The notes under the pieces are model-generated. The model had not been told where the DNA came from, made no database searches, and saw only the letters and a list, made by a program, of their open reading frames with translations. From contig NZ_JBDJAF010000001.1 of NCBI RefSeq assembly GCF_039652555.1, positions 2,049,439 to 2,113,438 of the forward strand: a DNA stretch of 64,000 bases. The letters run 5' to 3'. This document shows, in pieces, positions 36,239-45,037 of the stretch (the first letter of the stretch is position 1; the number at the start of each line of letters is the position of its first letter). The DNA comes from Parafrigoribacterium mesophilum. GTDB taxonomy: Bacteria; Actinomycetota; Actinomycetes; Actinomycetales; Microbacteriaceae. A program made the translations under genes and the position numbers.

Positions 36239-36553
36239 ATGAAGGCAGTTCTGGGTGACACGGTGATCGCGGAAGCGGCGAAGGATGATCTGATTTCGAT
36301 CGAGGGCAACTGGTATTTCCCGCCGGACAGCGTGAAGTCCGAGTTCTTGATGGAAAGCGACACCCCGTACACCTGCCCGTGGAAGGGCGTCTGCCAGTAC
36401 TTCAGCGTGACCGACCCGTCCGCCGACGGACGAGTACTGCAGGATCAGGCGTGGAGCTATCCGTCGCCGATGCCCAGTTCGTTCCGGCGTGTCGGCAAGG
36501 ACTATAGCGGCTACGTGGCCTTCTGGAAGAACATCAAGGTCGTCGACAGCTAG
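36239..36553 (+). CDS. DUF427 domain protein
   Basis: 104 residues, ATG 36239 behind GAGGAGAG. Typical DUF427 beta-rich small fold: VIAEAAKDDLISIEGNWYFPPDSV, TPYTCPWKGVCQYFSV and a C-terminal YSGYVAFWKNIKVV. Despite a database label of nucleotidyltransferase-like in some entries, the function is unknown. First gene of the accessory island, 160 bp ahead of the first binding-protein gene. Confidence 0.85.
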   Translation: MKAVLGDTVIAEAAKDDLISIEGNWYFPPDSVKSEFLMESDTPYTCPWKGVCQYFSVTDPSADGRVLQDQAWSYPSPMPSSFRRVGKDYSGYVAFWKNIKVVDS

Positions 36554-36573
36554 GTCGGTGTTGTCGTGAAGTA

Positions 36574-36603
36574 TTGACGCGTTCCGCATGGGCAGTTCAT
36601 AAT
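36574..36603 (+). promoter_or_regulatory. promoter of the first binding-protein gene
   Basis: TTGACG (36574-36579) and CATAAT (36598-36603) with an 18-bp spacer, close to the housekeeping sigma consensus; transcription would begin near 36610, giving a leader of about 100 nt. Confidence 0.65.
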
Positions 36604-36605
36604 CC

Positions 36606-36640
36606 AGGACAGGCTTCTTGATTATCAGGCTGCCTGTTCT
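36606..36640 (+). promoter_or_regulatory. nested dyad at the transcription start (candidate operator)
   Basis: Outer arms ACAGGC (36609-36614) and GCCTGT (36632-36637) and inner TGATTATCA (36619-36627) share one centre, 36623. The dyad covers the predicted start of transcription, a position suited to repression. The IclR-type regulator encoded at 40238-41020 is the nearest candidate protein. Confidence 0.55.
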
Positions 36641-36712
36641 TTGCTGAATGAAGTGCCACCGCCGCGGTACGCGACATGGAGGTCGCAGACTGCGCACGAA
36701 AGGGGTTGCAGA

Positions 36713-37693
36713 ATGCGACGTATTATCAAGCTTGGAATGGCGACGATGCTGGTCGGTGCTCTTGCCGGATGCAGCGCCGGGCCGGCCGGGGACAACAGCG
36801 GGACCGCGTCCGAGAAACCAGCCGAACTGACCGATGTCTCGGTGAGTATCGTGCCGTTCTCCCCGGACGCCGTGTTGTTCTACGCCATGGAGAATGGAAT
36901 CTTCGAAAAGCACGGCCTCAAGGTCACGACACACAATGCGGCATCGCCCATCGAAGTGTCGGCGGCCCTGGTCAGCGGAACCGAGCAATTCGGCTTCATC
37001 ACCACGCCGGTGTTGATCAACGCTGCACTGGCCGGCACCAGCCTGAAGTGCGTGTCACCGGTCGCCGGCCAGGTTCCGGACAAAGATGAAGAGAGCGGCC
37101 TGGTCGCCTCGAAGGCCAGCGGCATCACGTCGCTGGAAGGGTTCGCCAACAAGAAGGTCGCCACCGTTCAGTTGGGCAGCATCAATCGCCTCGGCATGGA
37201 GAAGCTGTTCGATGACGCCGGCGTGAAGGGCGTGCAGTACGTGGCGATACCGTTCCCGCAGATGCCACAGGCCTTGGCCGATGGTCGGGTGGACGGCGCC
37301 CAGGTCTCATCGCCGTTTCTTGACACGGCGCTGAAGGGTGGGGCCCAGTTGATCATGTATCCGAATTCGGTGGTATGGAAGAACGCCACGATCTACTGCT
37401 TCGCCGGTACTGGTACCTACCTCGACAAGAACCCGAAGGTCGCCAAGGCCTTCCAGGATGCCATGAAGGAAGCGATCCTCTACGCGAAAGACCACCAGGA
37501 CGAGGTGCTGGGCACGCTGGTTGAGCACATGAAGTTGACACCGGAAGTGGCGGCCGCACAGTCGTTGGCCACGAACTTCGTTCCCGAGATCAATGTCGAG
37601 TCGATCGACCACATTCAGAAGGAGATGAAGCACTTCGACTGGATCAAATCTACGGTCAGCGTCAGCGACCTGGTCTGGGAGCCGAAGAAGTAA
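36713..37693 (+). CDS. ABC transporter substrate-binding lipoprotein 1 (NMT1/TauA-like)
   Basis: 326 residues. Lipoprotein signal with lipobox LAGC (residues ~17-20), then a type II periplasmic-binding fold (NMT1/THI5-like): VSIVPFSPDAVLFYAMENGIFEKHGLKVT, GFITTPVLINAALAGTSLKCVSPV, GSINRLGMEKLFDDAGVKGVQYVAIPFPQMPQALADGRVDGA. Relatives bind nitrate, taurine, thiamine precursors or aromatic acids such as phthalate. Close paralogue of the protein at 41382-42371 but with no permease genes beside it. ATG 36713 follows AAAGGGG. Confidence 0.88.
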   Translation: MRRIIKLGMATMLVGALAGCSAGPAGDNSGTASEKPAELTDVSVSIVPFSPDAVLFYAMENGIFEKHGLKVTTHNAASPIEVSAALVSGTEQFGFITTPVLINAALAGTSLKCVSPVAGQVPDKDEESGLVASKASGITSLEGFANKKVATVQLGSINRLGMEKLFDDAGVKGVQYVAIPFPQMPQALADGRVDGAQVSSPFLDTALKGGAQLIMYPNSVVWKNATIYCFAGTGTYLDKNPKVAKAFQDAMKEAILYAKDHQDEVLGTLVEHMKLTPEVAAAQSLATNFVPEINVESIDHIQKEMKHFDWIKSTVSVSDLVWEPKK

Positions 37694-37700
37694 CATCGGC

Positions 37701-37767
37701 CGGCTCCGGGGCTGGATGCGACTGCCCCCGACCCCGGGGCCGGCGACACCCGGTGCTTCACCGGGTG
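37701..37767 (+). terminator. double hairpin after binding-protein gene 1
   Basis: First stem GCCGGCTCCGGGG with CCCCGGGGCCGGC (37701-37744, 12 of 13 pairs), then a perfect 9-bp stem CACCCGGTG-CTT-CACCGGGTG (37747-37767). The 157-bp gap to the convergent monooxygenase gene otherwise holds a short unassigned frame. Confidence 0.7.
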
Positions 37768-37850
37768 CAACAGGCGCTCGCCCAGGCGATCTACCACGAC
37801 AATGTGGTCGACCGCTGGGTCTGCACGCGACGGCGTAGTTGATGAGTCCG

Positions 37851-38999
37851 TTACGCCGGCGACGCCGGCGTGAGGTTCGTCAGAAGCCCGAGGTCGAGGT
37901 GGCGCACCCACTTGGCGGTGCTCCGGAAACACCACGGCCGCAGCGGCAGCAGTGCGTTGGGCCAATGGGACTGGGCCTGGCAGTACAACACCGCATTGCG
38001 CTGCGTTCGCCTCACCACGGGGCGCACCTCGAGCTCCCACTGATGCAGCAGATGGCGTATGCCTGAATCGGAATCCAGCGCTGCGTCGGTGCGGGCAGAC
38101 AGCTGTCCCAGGTGGATACCGTCAAGCACCGCCATCGCCGCGCCCTGTCCACGATGCGGCGGCATGGCGTGAGCTGCGTCGCCAAGCAGTGCGACCCGGC
38201 CATCCGACCACGAGGAGCACACCAGCTCCGACAGCGCCGAGACCTTGGGTGTTGAGGCGATCACACTGCGGATGATCTCGGCCTGATCCGGGAAACTCGT
38301 CATCCATCGGTCGGCGTTGAGGGAACGGCGATCGGCGCTGAGTCCATCGGCAGGACACGACAGATAAACGCCTGAGGCACCGTCCCCCAGCCAGCCGTAG
38401 CCCATCCGAAGTGTGCCGTTCCACCGTTCCGTCTTGCTGCCCTGCTCGGTTTCGGGCAGCAGGTAGTCCAGCGCGGTGAGCACTCCATAGTGATCGAGGG
38501 ATCTGGTCCGCACCGCGATGTCCATGGACCGCCGAATCGCAGAGCCCACCCCATCGGCCCCGACGGCCAAGTCGACGCGGGCCTCGTCCCCGTTCTCAAA
38601 CACCACGGTGCCATCGGCCCGGGCAGCTTTCACCCCGGATGCGGCGACGATCCTGGCTCCGGCACGCACCGCCGCGTTCAGCAGCGCGCGGTGCAATCCG
38701 GCTCGGGACACGTAGTAGTACCGGCCACCGGAAAGGTTGTGCTGGGACGGTGTGTGTGCCCTGCCCCGGGTGTCGGCGTATGAGAACGAGCTCTTGGCAT
38801 CACCGCCTCGGGTTGCATCCTCGGTGGCGCCGAGGTAATCGAGGGCGAGCAGGAGGTTCTCGCCGAGCACGATGGCGCCACCCGCGGCTTCGGTCAGATC
38901 CGGCCGACGTTCGTGGACGGTGACGTGATGTCCGTGCATAGCCAGCGCCGCGGCCGCGGTCAACCCGCCGATTCCGCCGCCCGCGACGATCACCCGCAC
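37851..38999 (-). CDS. FAD-dependent aromatic monooxygenase (PHBH/salicylate-hydroxylase type)
   Basis: 382 residues from GTG 38999, which has a perfect GGAGG at 7 bp. Group A flavoprotein hydroxylase motifs: GGGIGGLTAAAALAMHGH (FAD Rossmann), GADGVGSAIRR (DG motif) and LLGDAAHAMPPHRGQGAAMAVLDG (GD motif). Uses NAD(P)H and O2 to hydroxylate an aromatic acid or phenol, often with decarboxylation in the salicylate-hydroxylase branch. Same strand as, and 37 bp downstream of, the decarboxylase-like amidohydrolase, so the two probably act in sequence. Confidence 0.88.
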   Translation of the reverse strand: MRVIVAGGGIGGLTAAAALAMHGHHVTVHERRPDLTEAAGGAIVLGENLLLALDYLGATEDATRGGDAKSSFSYADTRGRAHTPSQHNLSGGRYYYVSRAGLHRALLNAAVRAGARIVAASGVKAARADGTVVFENGDEARVDLAVGADGVGSAIRRSMDIAVRTRSLDHYGVLTALDYLLPETEQGSKTERWNGTLRMGYGWLGDGASGVYLSCPADGLSADRRSLNADRWMTSFPDQAEIIRSVIASTPKVSALSELVCSSWSDGRVALLGDAAHAMPPHRGQGAAMAVLDGIHLGQLSARTDAALDSDSGIRHLLHQWELEVRPVVRRTQRNAVLYCQAQSHWPNALLPLRPWCFRSTAKWVRHLDLGLLTNLTPASPA

Positions 39000-39036
39000 G
39001 CTCTGCCTCCTTCGGTGTCGTGGCGGTGCCCCGGTC

Positions 39037-40128
39037 TCACCCGATGTCGAGCCGGAAGACGTCCTTGGCAATGGACTCGAAGAAGGCCTTCTTCTCCGAG
39101 GCGGAATAGGGCAGGTTGTCTTGAGTGCGAACCTCGTCGAGTTGGTACTGGTACGGATAGTCCATGGCATACATGACGCGATCGGCGCCGACCACCGACC
39201 GCGCAAAGCTGATGGCCGGTTCCCACGCCATGCCGGAGGTGGTCAACCAGATGTTGCGCTTGAAGTACTCGCTCGGGGCGAGTTCGAGCGGCTTGATCGC
39301 ATCGTAGCGCTGAGTGCGCACCTGGCCGGCGTGCATGAAGTCGATGCGGGAGAGCCAGAACGGAAGCGCCTCGCCGAGGTGCCCGACCACGATCTTGAGC
39401 CGTGGCAGCCGGTCGAGCAGCCCCGAGGTGATGATGCGCAGCAGGTGCATTCCGGTTTCGACGCCGAATCCGAAGATCGCGCCATCCAGACCGGCTTCGG
39501 TCAGTGGCCCGATCATCCGGTTGTTGGGCAGATTTGGATGCAGGTACAGCGGCACATCCAGATCCTGGAGCGCTTCCAAAATCGGGAAATACTTCGGGTT
39601 GTCGAGGTACTCGCCGTTGATGTGCGAATTGACGATAAGACCTTTGAGCCCCAACTCCGTGATGGCACGCTGTAGCTCGGCCACGGCCGTCTCCGGTTCG
39701 TCGAAGCCGACGGCGGCCAAACCGGAGAACCGCGTCGGATGCCGGCGGCACGCCTCGGCAATGCGATCGTTCGCGATCGTCGCGATCCGCCTGGCGTCGT
39801 CCACCCCCAGTACCTGGGTCCCCGGCGAGGTGAGTGAGAGCACCTGGTGGTCGATGCCCGCGGCATCCATGTCGGCCAGGCGGCGCTCGCCGAGATCCTG
39901 GATGCGTTCGACGATGCTCCGCGGCCAGGGGTTGGTGTTGTTGAGCAGGTAGTTCTCGAAGACGTTGAAGCCGATGTTCTCGTTCGTGCCCGCGGCGAGC
40001 TGTTCTCGGTAGAGCGCGAACATTTCCGGTGGCGCGTACGCTTCCTCGGTGGCGATGCGCAGATATCCTTGAGCGCCCCCGGTGGACAACGCTGATTCTT
40101 CGGGCAGCACGGACTCTTCGGATGGCAC
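39037..40128 (-). CDS. ACMSD-type amidohydrolase, probable aromatic acid decarboxylase (LigW / gamma-resorcylate branch)
   Basis: 363 residues, GTG 40128 with AGGAG at 7 bp. The N-terminal metal strand reads IATEEAYAPPEMFALYR: the E-E-A-Y form used by 5-carboxyvanillate and dihydroxybenzoate decarboxylases in place of HxH. Other ligands: YLHPN (His), VVGHLGE (His) and AMDYPY (Asp). These enzymes remove CO2 from hydroxybenzoates without oxygen. The variable ESVLPEES lead may be disordered. Cotranscribed with the FAD monooxygenase gene and downstream of the IclR gene. Confidence 0.85.
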   Translation of the reverse strand: MPSEESVLPEESALSTGGAQGYLRIATEEAYAPPEMFALYREQLAAGTNENIGFNVFENYLLNNTNPWPRSIVERIQDLGERRLADMDAAGIDHQVLSLTSPGTQVLGVDDARRIATIANDRIAEACRRHPTRFSGLAAVGFDEPETAVAELQRAITELGLKGLIVNSHINGEYLDNPKYFPILEALQDLDVPLYLHPNLPNNRMIGPLTEAGLDGAIFGFGVETGMHLLRIITSGLLDRLPRLKIVVGHLGEALPFWLSRIDFMHAGQVRTQRYDAIKPLELAPSEYFKRNIWLTTSGMAWEPAISFARSVVGADRVMYAMDYPYQYQLDEVRTQDNLPYSASEKKAFFESIAKDVFRLDIG

Positions 40129-40237
40129 GGATTGTCTCCTGACTGGTGAGGCTCGACTCGTGCCACCCACAGTTATCGACGGAGCACAGCGAACGCAACA
40201 ATCGCGGGAGATTTTCCGTGGGGAGGAATGCCCGGCG

Positions 40238-41020
40238 CTAGAGGAGGTCCGCGCCGATGGCCTCGGCGGTCTCCCGCAATGCTTGAACGCGCACGGCGAT
40301 ATCCGCCGGCGGCAGCATCCGGCTGGTCGGAGTCGACACTGCTAGGGCCGCAATGGGATGGCCGGATCTGTCCCGGATGGCCACTGCTACCGCCCACAGT
40401 CCGACCTGGCTCTCGCCGATGTTGAGCCCGTAACCGCGTTTGCGCACGATGGCCAGTTCGCTCTCCAGCTTGCCGAGGTCGGTCACCGTGTTGTCGGTCA
40501 GTTTGCGCAGACCGTGTGGATAGAGCAATTTCAGCTGCTCCGGAGGCAGATTGGCGAGGAGGACCTTGCCTCCCGAGGTGGCGTAGGCGGGCAGCAGGGT
40601 GCCGGTGCGCGGGGAGACCCGCACCATTTGGTCGCCCTCGACGCCGTCGATGAATCGGCAGCCGTCGTCCTCCAGAGCGATCAGGTTCACCGTTTCGTGC
40701 AGCAGTCGCGCGAGCCGCTCCATGTGGCTGCGCGCCCTGCGGCGCACGTCCAATTCCTTGATCGACGCCAGCGCGATCTCGACGAGCACCCGGCCGGCGC
40801 GGTAGGTCTTGCTGCCGCGGTCCTGCACGACGAAGCCCCGCCAGGCCAGCGTGGAGAGGATGCGATGCGCCGTGGAGGGCGCTACATCCAGTTCGGCGGC
40901 AACGTCCCGAACCCGAAGCTCGCTGCGTTCGTGGAGGAGCAGCAACAGCTGCAACGCGTTGTCGACCGACCCGATCAGGTAGGCCGGCGGCTCGGTCCGA
41001 GAGTCGCTTCCATTCTGCAT
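40238..41020 (-). CDS. IclR-family transcriptional regulator
   Basis: 260 residues. N-terminal winged helix (LRVRDVAAELDVAPSTAHRILSTLAWRGFV) and C-terminal effector domain (LPAYATSGGKVLLANLPPEQ, IRKRGYGLNIGESQVGLWAVAVAI). IclR members commonly control aromatic-acid catabolic operons such as pca, pob and mhp. ATG 41020; a palindrome AGAACGTTCT lies 4-13 bp upstream. It is transcribed away from the ABC/decarboxylase operon, separated by 361 bp, so it is placed to regulate both directions. Confidence 0.92.
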   Translation of the reverse strand: MQNGSDSRTEPPAYLIGSVDNALQLLLLLHERSELRVRDVAAELDVAPSTAHRILSTLAWRGFVVQDRGSKTYRAGRVLVEIALASIKELDVRRRARSHMERLARLLHETVNLIALEDDGCRFIDGVEGDQMVRVSPRTGTLLPAYATSGGKVLLANLPPEQLKLLYPHGLRKLTDNTVTDLGKLESELAIVRKRGYGLNIGESQVGLWAVAVAIRDRSGHPIAALAVSTPTSRMLPPADIAVRVQALRETAEAIGADLL

Positions 41021-41381
41021 AGTAGAACGTTCTCACGTTTCCTTGCCGGAGGGTGGGATTAAGTGGTTAGCATCAGCAACCGGGTTTGAACCGCTTGCCG
41101 CGTGGAAAATCCGGATGCTGGCCGTGCTGTCCCCCATTCACCTCCAGGGAGACAGCGCCCGAGAGGATGACCGGAGCAGTGCGCAATGATGCGACAGTGG
41201 CTTTCCCGATGGATCCTCCCGCACGTTCGGGGAAGGAGCTGAAGACACGCTCCCGATGAGGAGTCTGGAACCCACGAGCTGGTTTCCCCACGGCGGCCTG
41301 AACCGCCTGCACACGTACACACCCAGTCGCAGCAACAGCCGAGACCGCGAGCGTCCGGCTGCATGGAGAGGACTAAAGAGT
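41021..41381. promoter_or_regulatory. 361-bp divergent regulatory region, IclR gene / ABC operon
   Basis: Contains the perfect palindrome AGAACGTTCT (41024-41033) beside the iclR start, which suits autorepression. No clear promoter hexamers for the plus-strand operon could be fixed. A 26-codon frame from GTG 41176 (VRNDATVAF...) has no support as a gene. Confidence 0.5.
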
Positions 41382-42371
41382 ATGCAAAAGATCATCAAGC
41401 TTGGCCTGGTCGGGATGCTGGTAGGCGCCCTTGCCGCCTGCAGCACCGGCCCCACGGCCGGCGACACCGACACGAAAACCGACTCGAAAACGGATGCGCC
41501 GATCAGTATGACCGATGTGACGGTGGGCATCGTGCCGTTCTCGCCGAATGCCATCCTGTTCCACGCCATGGACAGCGGCATCTTCGAGAAGCACGGACTC
41601 AAGGTGACCACGCAGCCGGCAGCGTCGCCGATCGAAGTTTCGGCGGCCATGGTGAGCGGGACCCAGCAGTTCGGTTTTATCACCACGCCGGTGTTGATCA
41701 ATGCGGCTATTGCCGGCACGAGCCTGAAGTGCGTGTCGCCGATTGACGGCGAACTCAGCTCCGAGCGCGATGCCAGTGCCCTGGTCGCGTCCAAGGAGAG
41801 CGGGATCACCACTCTGGCGGGCTTCGCCGGCAAGAAGTTCGCCGTTGTGCAATTGGGCAGTATCAACCGGCTCGGCGCGCAGAAGCTGTTCGACGACGCG
41901 GGAGTCAAGGACGTCGAGTATGTCGCCATCCCGTTCCCGCAGATGCCGCAAGCCCTGGCCGACGGTCGGGTATCCGGCGCGGTGATCACGTCGCCGTTCT
42001 CCGGCACCGCCATTGCCGCCGGCGCCAAGGTGATTGCCCACCCGAGCTCCGACACCTGGCCGAACGGCACGATTTACTGCTACGCCGGCACGGGGGATTA
42101 CCTCGACAAGAACCCCAAGGTTGCCAAGGCCTTCCAGGATGCGATGAAGGAATCCATCCTGTATACGAAGGATCACGAGGCCGAGGTGCTCAAGACGTTG
42201 GTCGAGCACCTGAAGCTGACTCCGGAGGTGGCGGCGAAGCAGGTGATCCCGAGCAACTACGTGCCGGAGCTCAACATCAAGTCGATCGACAGCATCCAGG
42301 CCGAGATGAAGCGACAGGGCTGGATCAAGGCCACCGTCGACGTCAATGACCTGGTCTGGACCGCGAAGTAG
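41382..42371 (+). CDS. ABC transporter substrate-binding lipoprotein 2 (NMT1/TauA-like)
   Basis: 329 residues; lipobox LAAC, then the same type II binding fold as the protein at 36713-37693: VGIVPFSPNAILFHAMDSGIFEKHGLKVT, QLGSINRLGAQKLFDDAGVKDVEYVAIPFPQMPQALADGRVSGAV and DYLDKNPKVAKAFQDAMKES. By eye the pair is well over 60% identical, so it is a recent duplication. First gene of the operon with both permeases and the ATPase, making it the cognate receptor. ATG 41382 follows GGAGAGGAC. Confidence 0.9.
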   Translation: MQKIIKLGLVGMLVGALAACSTGPTAGDTDTKTDSKTDAPISMTDVTVGIVPFSPNAILFHAMDSGIFEKHGLKVTTQPAASPIEVSAAMVSGTQQFGFITTPVLINAAIAGTSLKCVSPIDGELSSERDASALVASKESGITTLAGFAGKKFAVVQLGSINRLGAQKLFDDAGVKDVEYVAIPFPQMPQALADGRVSGAVITSPFSGTAIAAGAKVIAHPSSDTWPNGTIYCYAGTGDYLDKNPKVAKAFQDAMKESILYTKDHEAEVLKTLVEHLKLTPEVAAKQVIPSNYVPELNIKSIDSIQAEMKRQGWIKATVDVNDLVWTAK

Positions 42372-42387
42372 TTCCAACCCACCGGAA

Positions 42388-42427
42388 TTTCCGGGTGTCC
42401 GAGGCGGCGGCTTCGGACATCCGGAAA
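42388..42427 (+). terminator. intercistronic hairpin after binding-protein gene 2
   Basis: 15-bp stem TTTCCGGGTGTCCGA (42388-42402) with TCGGACATCCGGAAA (42413-42427), 14 pairs, 10-nt loop, without a T-tract. Between the receptor and permease genes; such stems usually reduce read-through or protect the receptor message so the receptor is made in excess. Confidence 0.7.
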
Positions 42428-42456
42428 ATCGGCGGTAACGCACGAATGGGGTGAGA

Positions 42457-43308
42457 GTGACGAAGGATCCATCCACTGATTCCCGCGCGAAAAGGCCACT
42501 GCCTATGGGCCGCTGGGGCACGAGCCCGCTCTTCAAGCTGTCCACTCAGGTGGCTGTCTTCGTCTGCGCCATCGTGCTCTGGGAATTGGCGAGCCTGACC
42601 GGGCTCTTATCGCGCGACTCCTTCCCGTCGGCCATCGACATCGGAGCCAAGCTGTGGGAGCTTATCCAGTCCTCCTACCTCTGGACCGCGGTCGGGTTGA
42701 CCTTCCAGGGCTGGGCGATGGGTGTCGCCGCCGGCTCAGTGTTGGCGATCCTCGTCGGCACGCTGCTGGGTCGGAGCCGGTTCGCTTACGCCAGCGTCAT
42801 CCCGGTCGTCGAATTCCTGAAGACGGTGCCGACGATCGCGATCCTTCCGCTGGTCATTGTCGTGTTGGGGCCGACGATGCAAATGAAGGTGTTCCTCGTG
42901 ACCTGGGGGATTTTCTGGGCGCTCACCATCCAGGTCATCTACGGGGTGCGGGCAGTGGACCCGGTCGTGCGCGATAACGCTCGGATTCTGCACTTGCGAG
43001 GCTGGCGACTGTTCACGACGGTGACGCTGCCCAGCGCAGCGCCGTATGTCGCCACCGGTATGAGGGTGGCCGCGGCCGTCGGGCTGATTCTCGCCGTCAT
43101 CGCCGAAATGATCGGCGGCGCCGCGGGACTCGGACTGAACATCCTCGTCGCTGTCAACGCCGGGCCCACCGAACTTCCCGCCATGTACGTCTACATCTTG
43201 ATGACCGGGCTGGTCGGCATCGCCGTGACGGCGCTGTTCACCGTCCTCGAGAGACGAGCGCTGCATTGGCACGAGAGTCAGCGCAATCTCAGAGAGGTCG
43301 GCGCGTGA
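42457..43308 (+). CDS. ABC transporter permease 1 (TauC/SsuC-like)
   Basis: 283 residues with six predicted membrane helices. The permease-ATPase coupling loop appears as DNARILHLRGWRLFTTVTLPSAAPYVATGMRVA (EAA-type motif), and VVEFLKTVPTIAILPLVIVVLG is typical of the BPD_transp_1 fold in nitrate/taurine-type importers. GTG 42457 is preferred since GGGGTGAG precedes it; GTG 42451 is possible. Works with permease 2 as a heterodimer. Confidence 0.9.
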   Translation: MTKDPSTDSRAKRPLPMGRWGTSPLFKLSTQVAVFVCAIVLWELASLTGLLSRDSFPSAIDIGAKLWELIQSSYLWTAVGLTFQGWAMGVAAGSVLAILVGTLLGRSRFAYASVIPVVEFLKTVPTIAILPLVIVVLGPTMQMKVFLVTWGIFWALTIQVIYGVRAVDPVVRDNARILHLRGWRLFTTVTLPSAAPYVATGMRVAAAVGLILAVIAEMIGGAAGLGLNILVAVNAGPTELPAMYVYILMTGLVGIAVTALFTVLERRALHWHESQRNLREVGA

Positions 43309-44156
43309 TGACGATCCAGCGGCCCCGCGTGCAGGCCAAGGCCGGCCACGCTCCAGGACGGAAGAACTCCCCGGCCAGGGTGGCTCGTCGCGCGCTCGCG
43401 TCGGCCTGGAAGGCGTGGTTCTTCATCGCGCTCATCGTCGTGTGGTGGTTCGTGTCCCAGAACAGCACGTCCACCTTCTTCCCGCCGCTGAGCGAAATAG
43501 CGGAGACGTTCTACAATCTCTGGATCGTGGGCGACGCGTCGACCACCATCGTGTCCAGCCTGGTGCACTTCGCCATCGGCTACACGATCTCCGGAGTCGG
43601 CGGAATCGTCATCGGCGTGCTGCTGTGGCGGCTGCCGCGGGTGTCCACCGCCGTGTCGCCGCTGCTCTACTTCATCTACGTGTTGCCGGCTGTGGCGATC
43701 TTGCCTGCCGTGGCCGCCCTGATGGGCTACGGCACCGAGATGAAGGTGACCATCATCGTGCTTGCCGCCATATGGCCGACGCTGCTCAACACCCTCGACG
43801 GCATGCGCAGCATCGACCCGGTGCGGTTGGACACCGCGAAGGTCTTGCACATGTCCGGGTTCCGCACCGTGCGTTCGGTCGTGTTCCCGAACGCGTTGCC
43901 GCAGATCATGGCCGGACTACGGAACAGCCTCCAGGTCGCGGTGATCATGATGGTGGTCAGCGAGCTCATCGCATCCACCTCCGGAATCGGGTTCTTCATC
44001 CTGGACGCGCAACAGCGGTTCGCGATCACCGAGATGTGGACCGGAGTCATCGTCCTCGGCTTGATCGGCAGCGCGTTGACCCTGGTGTTCGTCGCGATCG
44101 AGCACATCGTGCTGCGTTGGTACATCGAGCAACGAGTCGTCGAGAAGAATAGCTAG
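43308..44156 (+). CDS. ABC transporter permease 2 (TauC/SsuC-like)
   Basis: 282 residues, ATG 43308 sharing one base with the preceding stop (an in-frame GTG at 43305 is an alternative). Six helices, coupling motif LDTAKVLHMSGFRTVRSVVFPNALPQIMAGLRN, and central PLLYFIYVLPAVAILPAVAALMG. Unlike many relatives that use a homodimer, this system encodes two different permeases, as in phthalate or riboflavin-precursor importers. Confidence 0.9.
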   Translation: MTIQRPRVQAKAGHAPGRKNSPARVARRALASAWKAWFFIALIVVWWFVSQNSTSTFFPPLSEIAETFYNLWIVGDASTTIVSSLVHFAIGYTISGVGGIVIGVLLWRLPRVSTAVSPLLYFIYVLPAVAILPAVAALMGYGTEMKVTIIVLAAIWPTLLNTLDGMRSIDPVRLDTAKVLHMSGFRTVRSVVFPNALPQIMAGLRNSLQVAVIMMVVSELIASTSGIGFFILDAQQRFAITEMWTGVIVLGLIGSALTLVFVAIEHIVLRWYIEQRVVEKNS

Positions 44157-44198
44157 GAATATCCCATGGTGCAGGCACAACGTGTAGGAGACCAACCG

Positions 44199-44999
44199 AT
44201 GGCAGCGGATGCCGACCAGCAGTCGGACGCGAACGGAGCGGTCCTGTCGATTCGCGATCTGCGACAGGTCTACAACCTGGGCAGCGAGGAGGAACGCGAG
44301 GCGATCGCGAACATCTCGTTCTCGGTGCAGCCGGGCGAGTTCGTGTGCATCGTCGGACCGAGCGGCGCCGGGAAGACGACGCTGCTGCGCTGCCTGAGCG
44401 GACTGCTGAGGCCCACCGGCGGCGACGTGCTCTTCGAGGGGCACCGGCTCGACAAGGTGCCCGACCGGCTCAGCGTCGTGTTCCAGGACTACAGCCGCTC
44501 CCTGTTCCCCTGGCTGACCGTTGCGGGGAACATCGCGGTGCCGCTCAAGGTGGCCGGCATGGCGGACACCCAGCGCAAGGCGAGAATCGAGGAGGTCCTC
44601 CACGCCGTCGGCCTGGGGTCGGTCGGCAAGCAGTACCCGTGGCAGCTGTCCGGCGGGATGCAGCAGCGGGTCGCGATCGCCCGCTCCCTCGCCCATCAGC
44701 CCGAGTTGCTGTTGATGGACGAGCCCTTCGCATCCGTGGACGCGCAGACCCGTTTCGACCTGGAGGACCTCATCCTCCACGTGCGAGTCGAGTACAACGT
44801 CACCGTCGTGCTGGTCACCCACGACATCGACGAGGCGCTGTATCTCGGCGACCGGGTGGTCGTGCTCTCGAACTCACCGAGCCGGCTGCGCACGATTATG
44901 GATGTTCCGCTGGAGCGACCGCGGAACCAGCTGGTCACCCGCTCCGGAGAGGAGTTCGGCAAACTGCGCGCACAGCTCTTGAAACTAGTGACCGAATAG
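44199..44999 (+). CDS. ABC transporter ATP-binding protein (TauB/SsuB-like)
   Basis: 266 residues. Walker A GPSGAGKT, Q-loop VFQDYSRSLFPWLTV, ABC signature LSGGMQQR, Walker B LLLMDEPFASVD and switch His VTHDIDEA. Preference for ATG 44199 is given by GTAGGAG at 8 bp; ATG 44166 is also in frame. Energises uptake of the substrate bound by receptor 2 and possibly by receptors 1 and 3, which have no ATPase of their own in the window. Confidence 0.93.
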   Translation: MAADADQQSDANGAVLSIRDLRQVYNLGSEEEREAIANISFSVQPGEFVCIVGPSGAGKTTLLRCLSGLLRPTGGDVLFEGHRLDKVPDRLSVVFQDYSRSLFPWLTVAGNIAVPLKVAGMADTQRKARIEEVLHAVGLGSVGKQYPWQLSGGMQQRVAIARSLAHQPELLLMDEPFASVDAQTRFDLEDLILHVRVEYNVTVVLVTHDIDEALYLGDRVVVLSNSPSRLRTIMDVPLERPRNQLVTRSGEEFGKLRAQLLKLVTE

Positions 45000-45037
45000 G
45001 AATCGGCGGTGATCGACCACCACGGAAGGATTGGCAC

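Noticed and set aside
37756..37836. Short frame HRVQQALAQAIYHDNVVDRWV between receptor 1 and the FAD monooxygenase
   Set aside because: No start codon in a good context and overlaps the terminator hairpin; might be a gene remnant but cannot be supported.
41176..41256. 26-codon frame VRNDATVAFPMD... in the iclR/ABC intergenic region
   Set aside because: No ribosome site, no recognisable composition, and it lies across a divergent regulatory region; kept only as non-coding.
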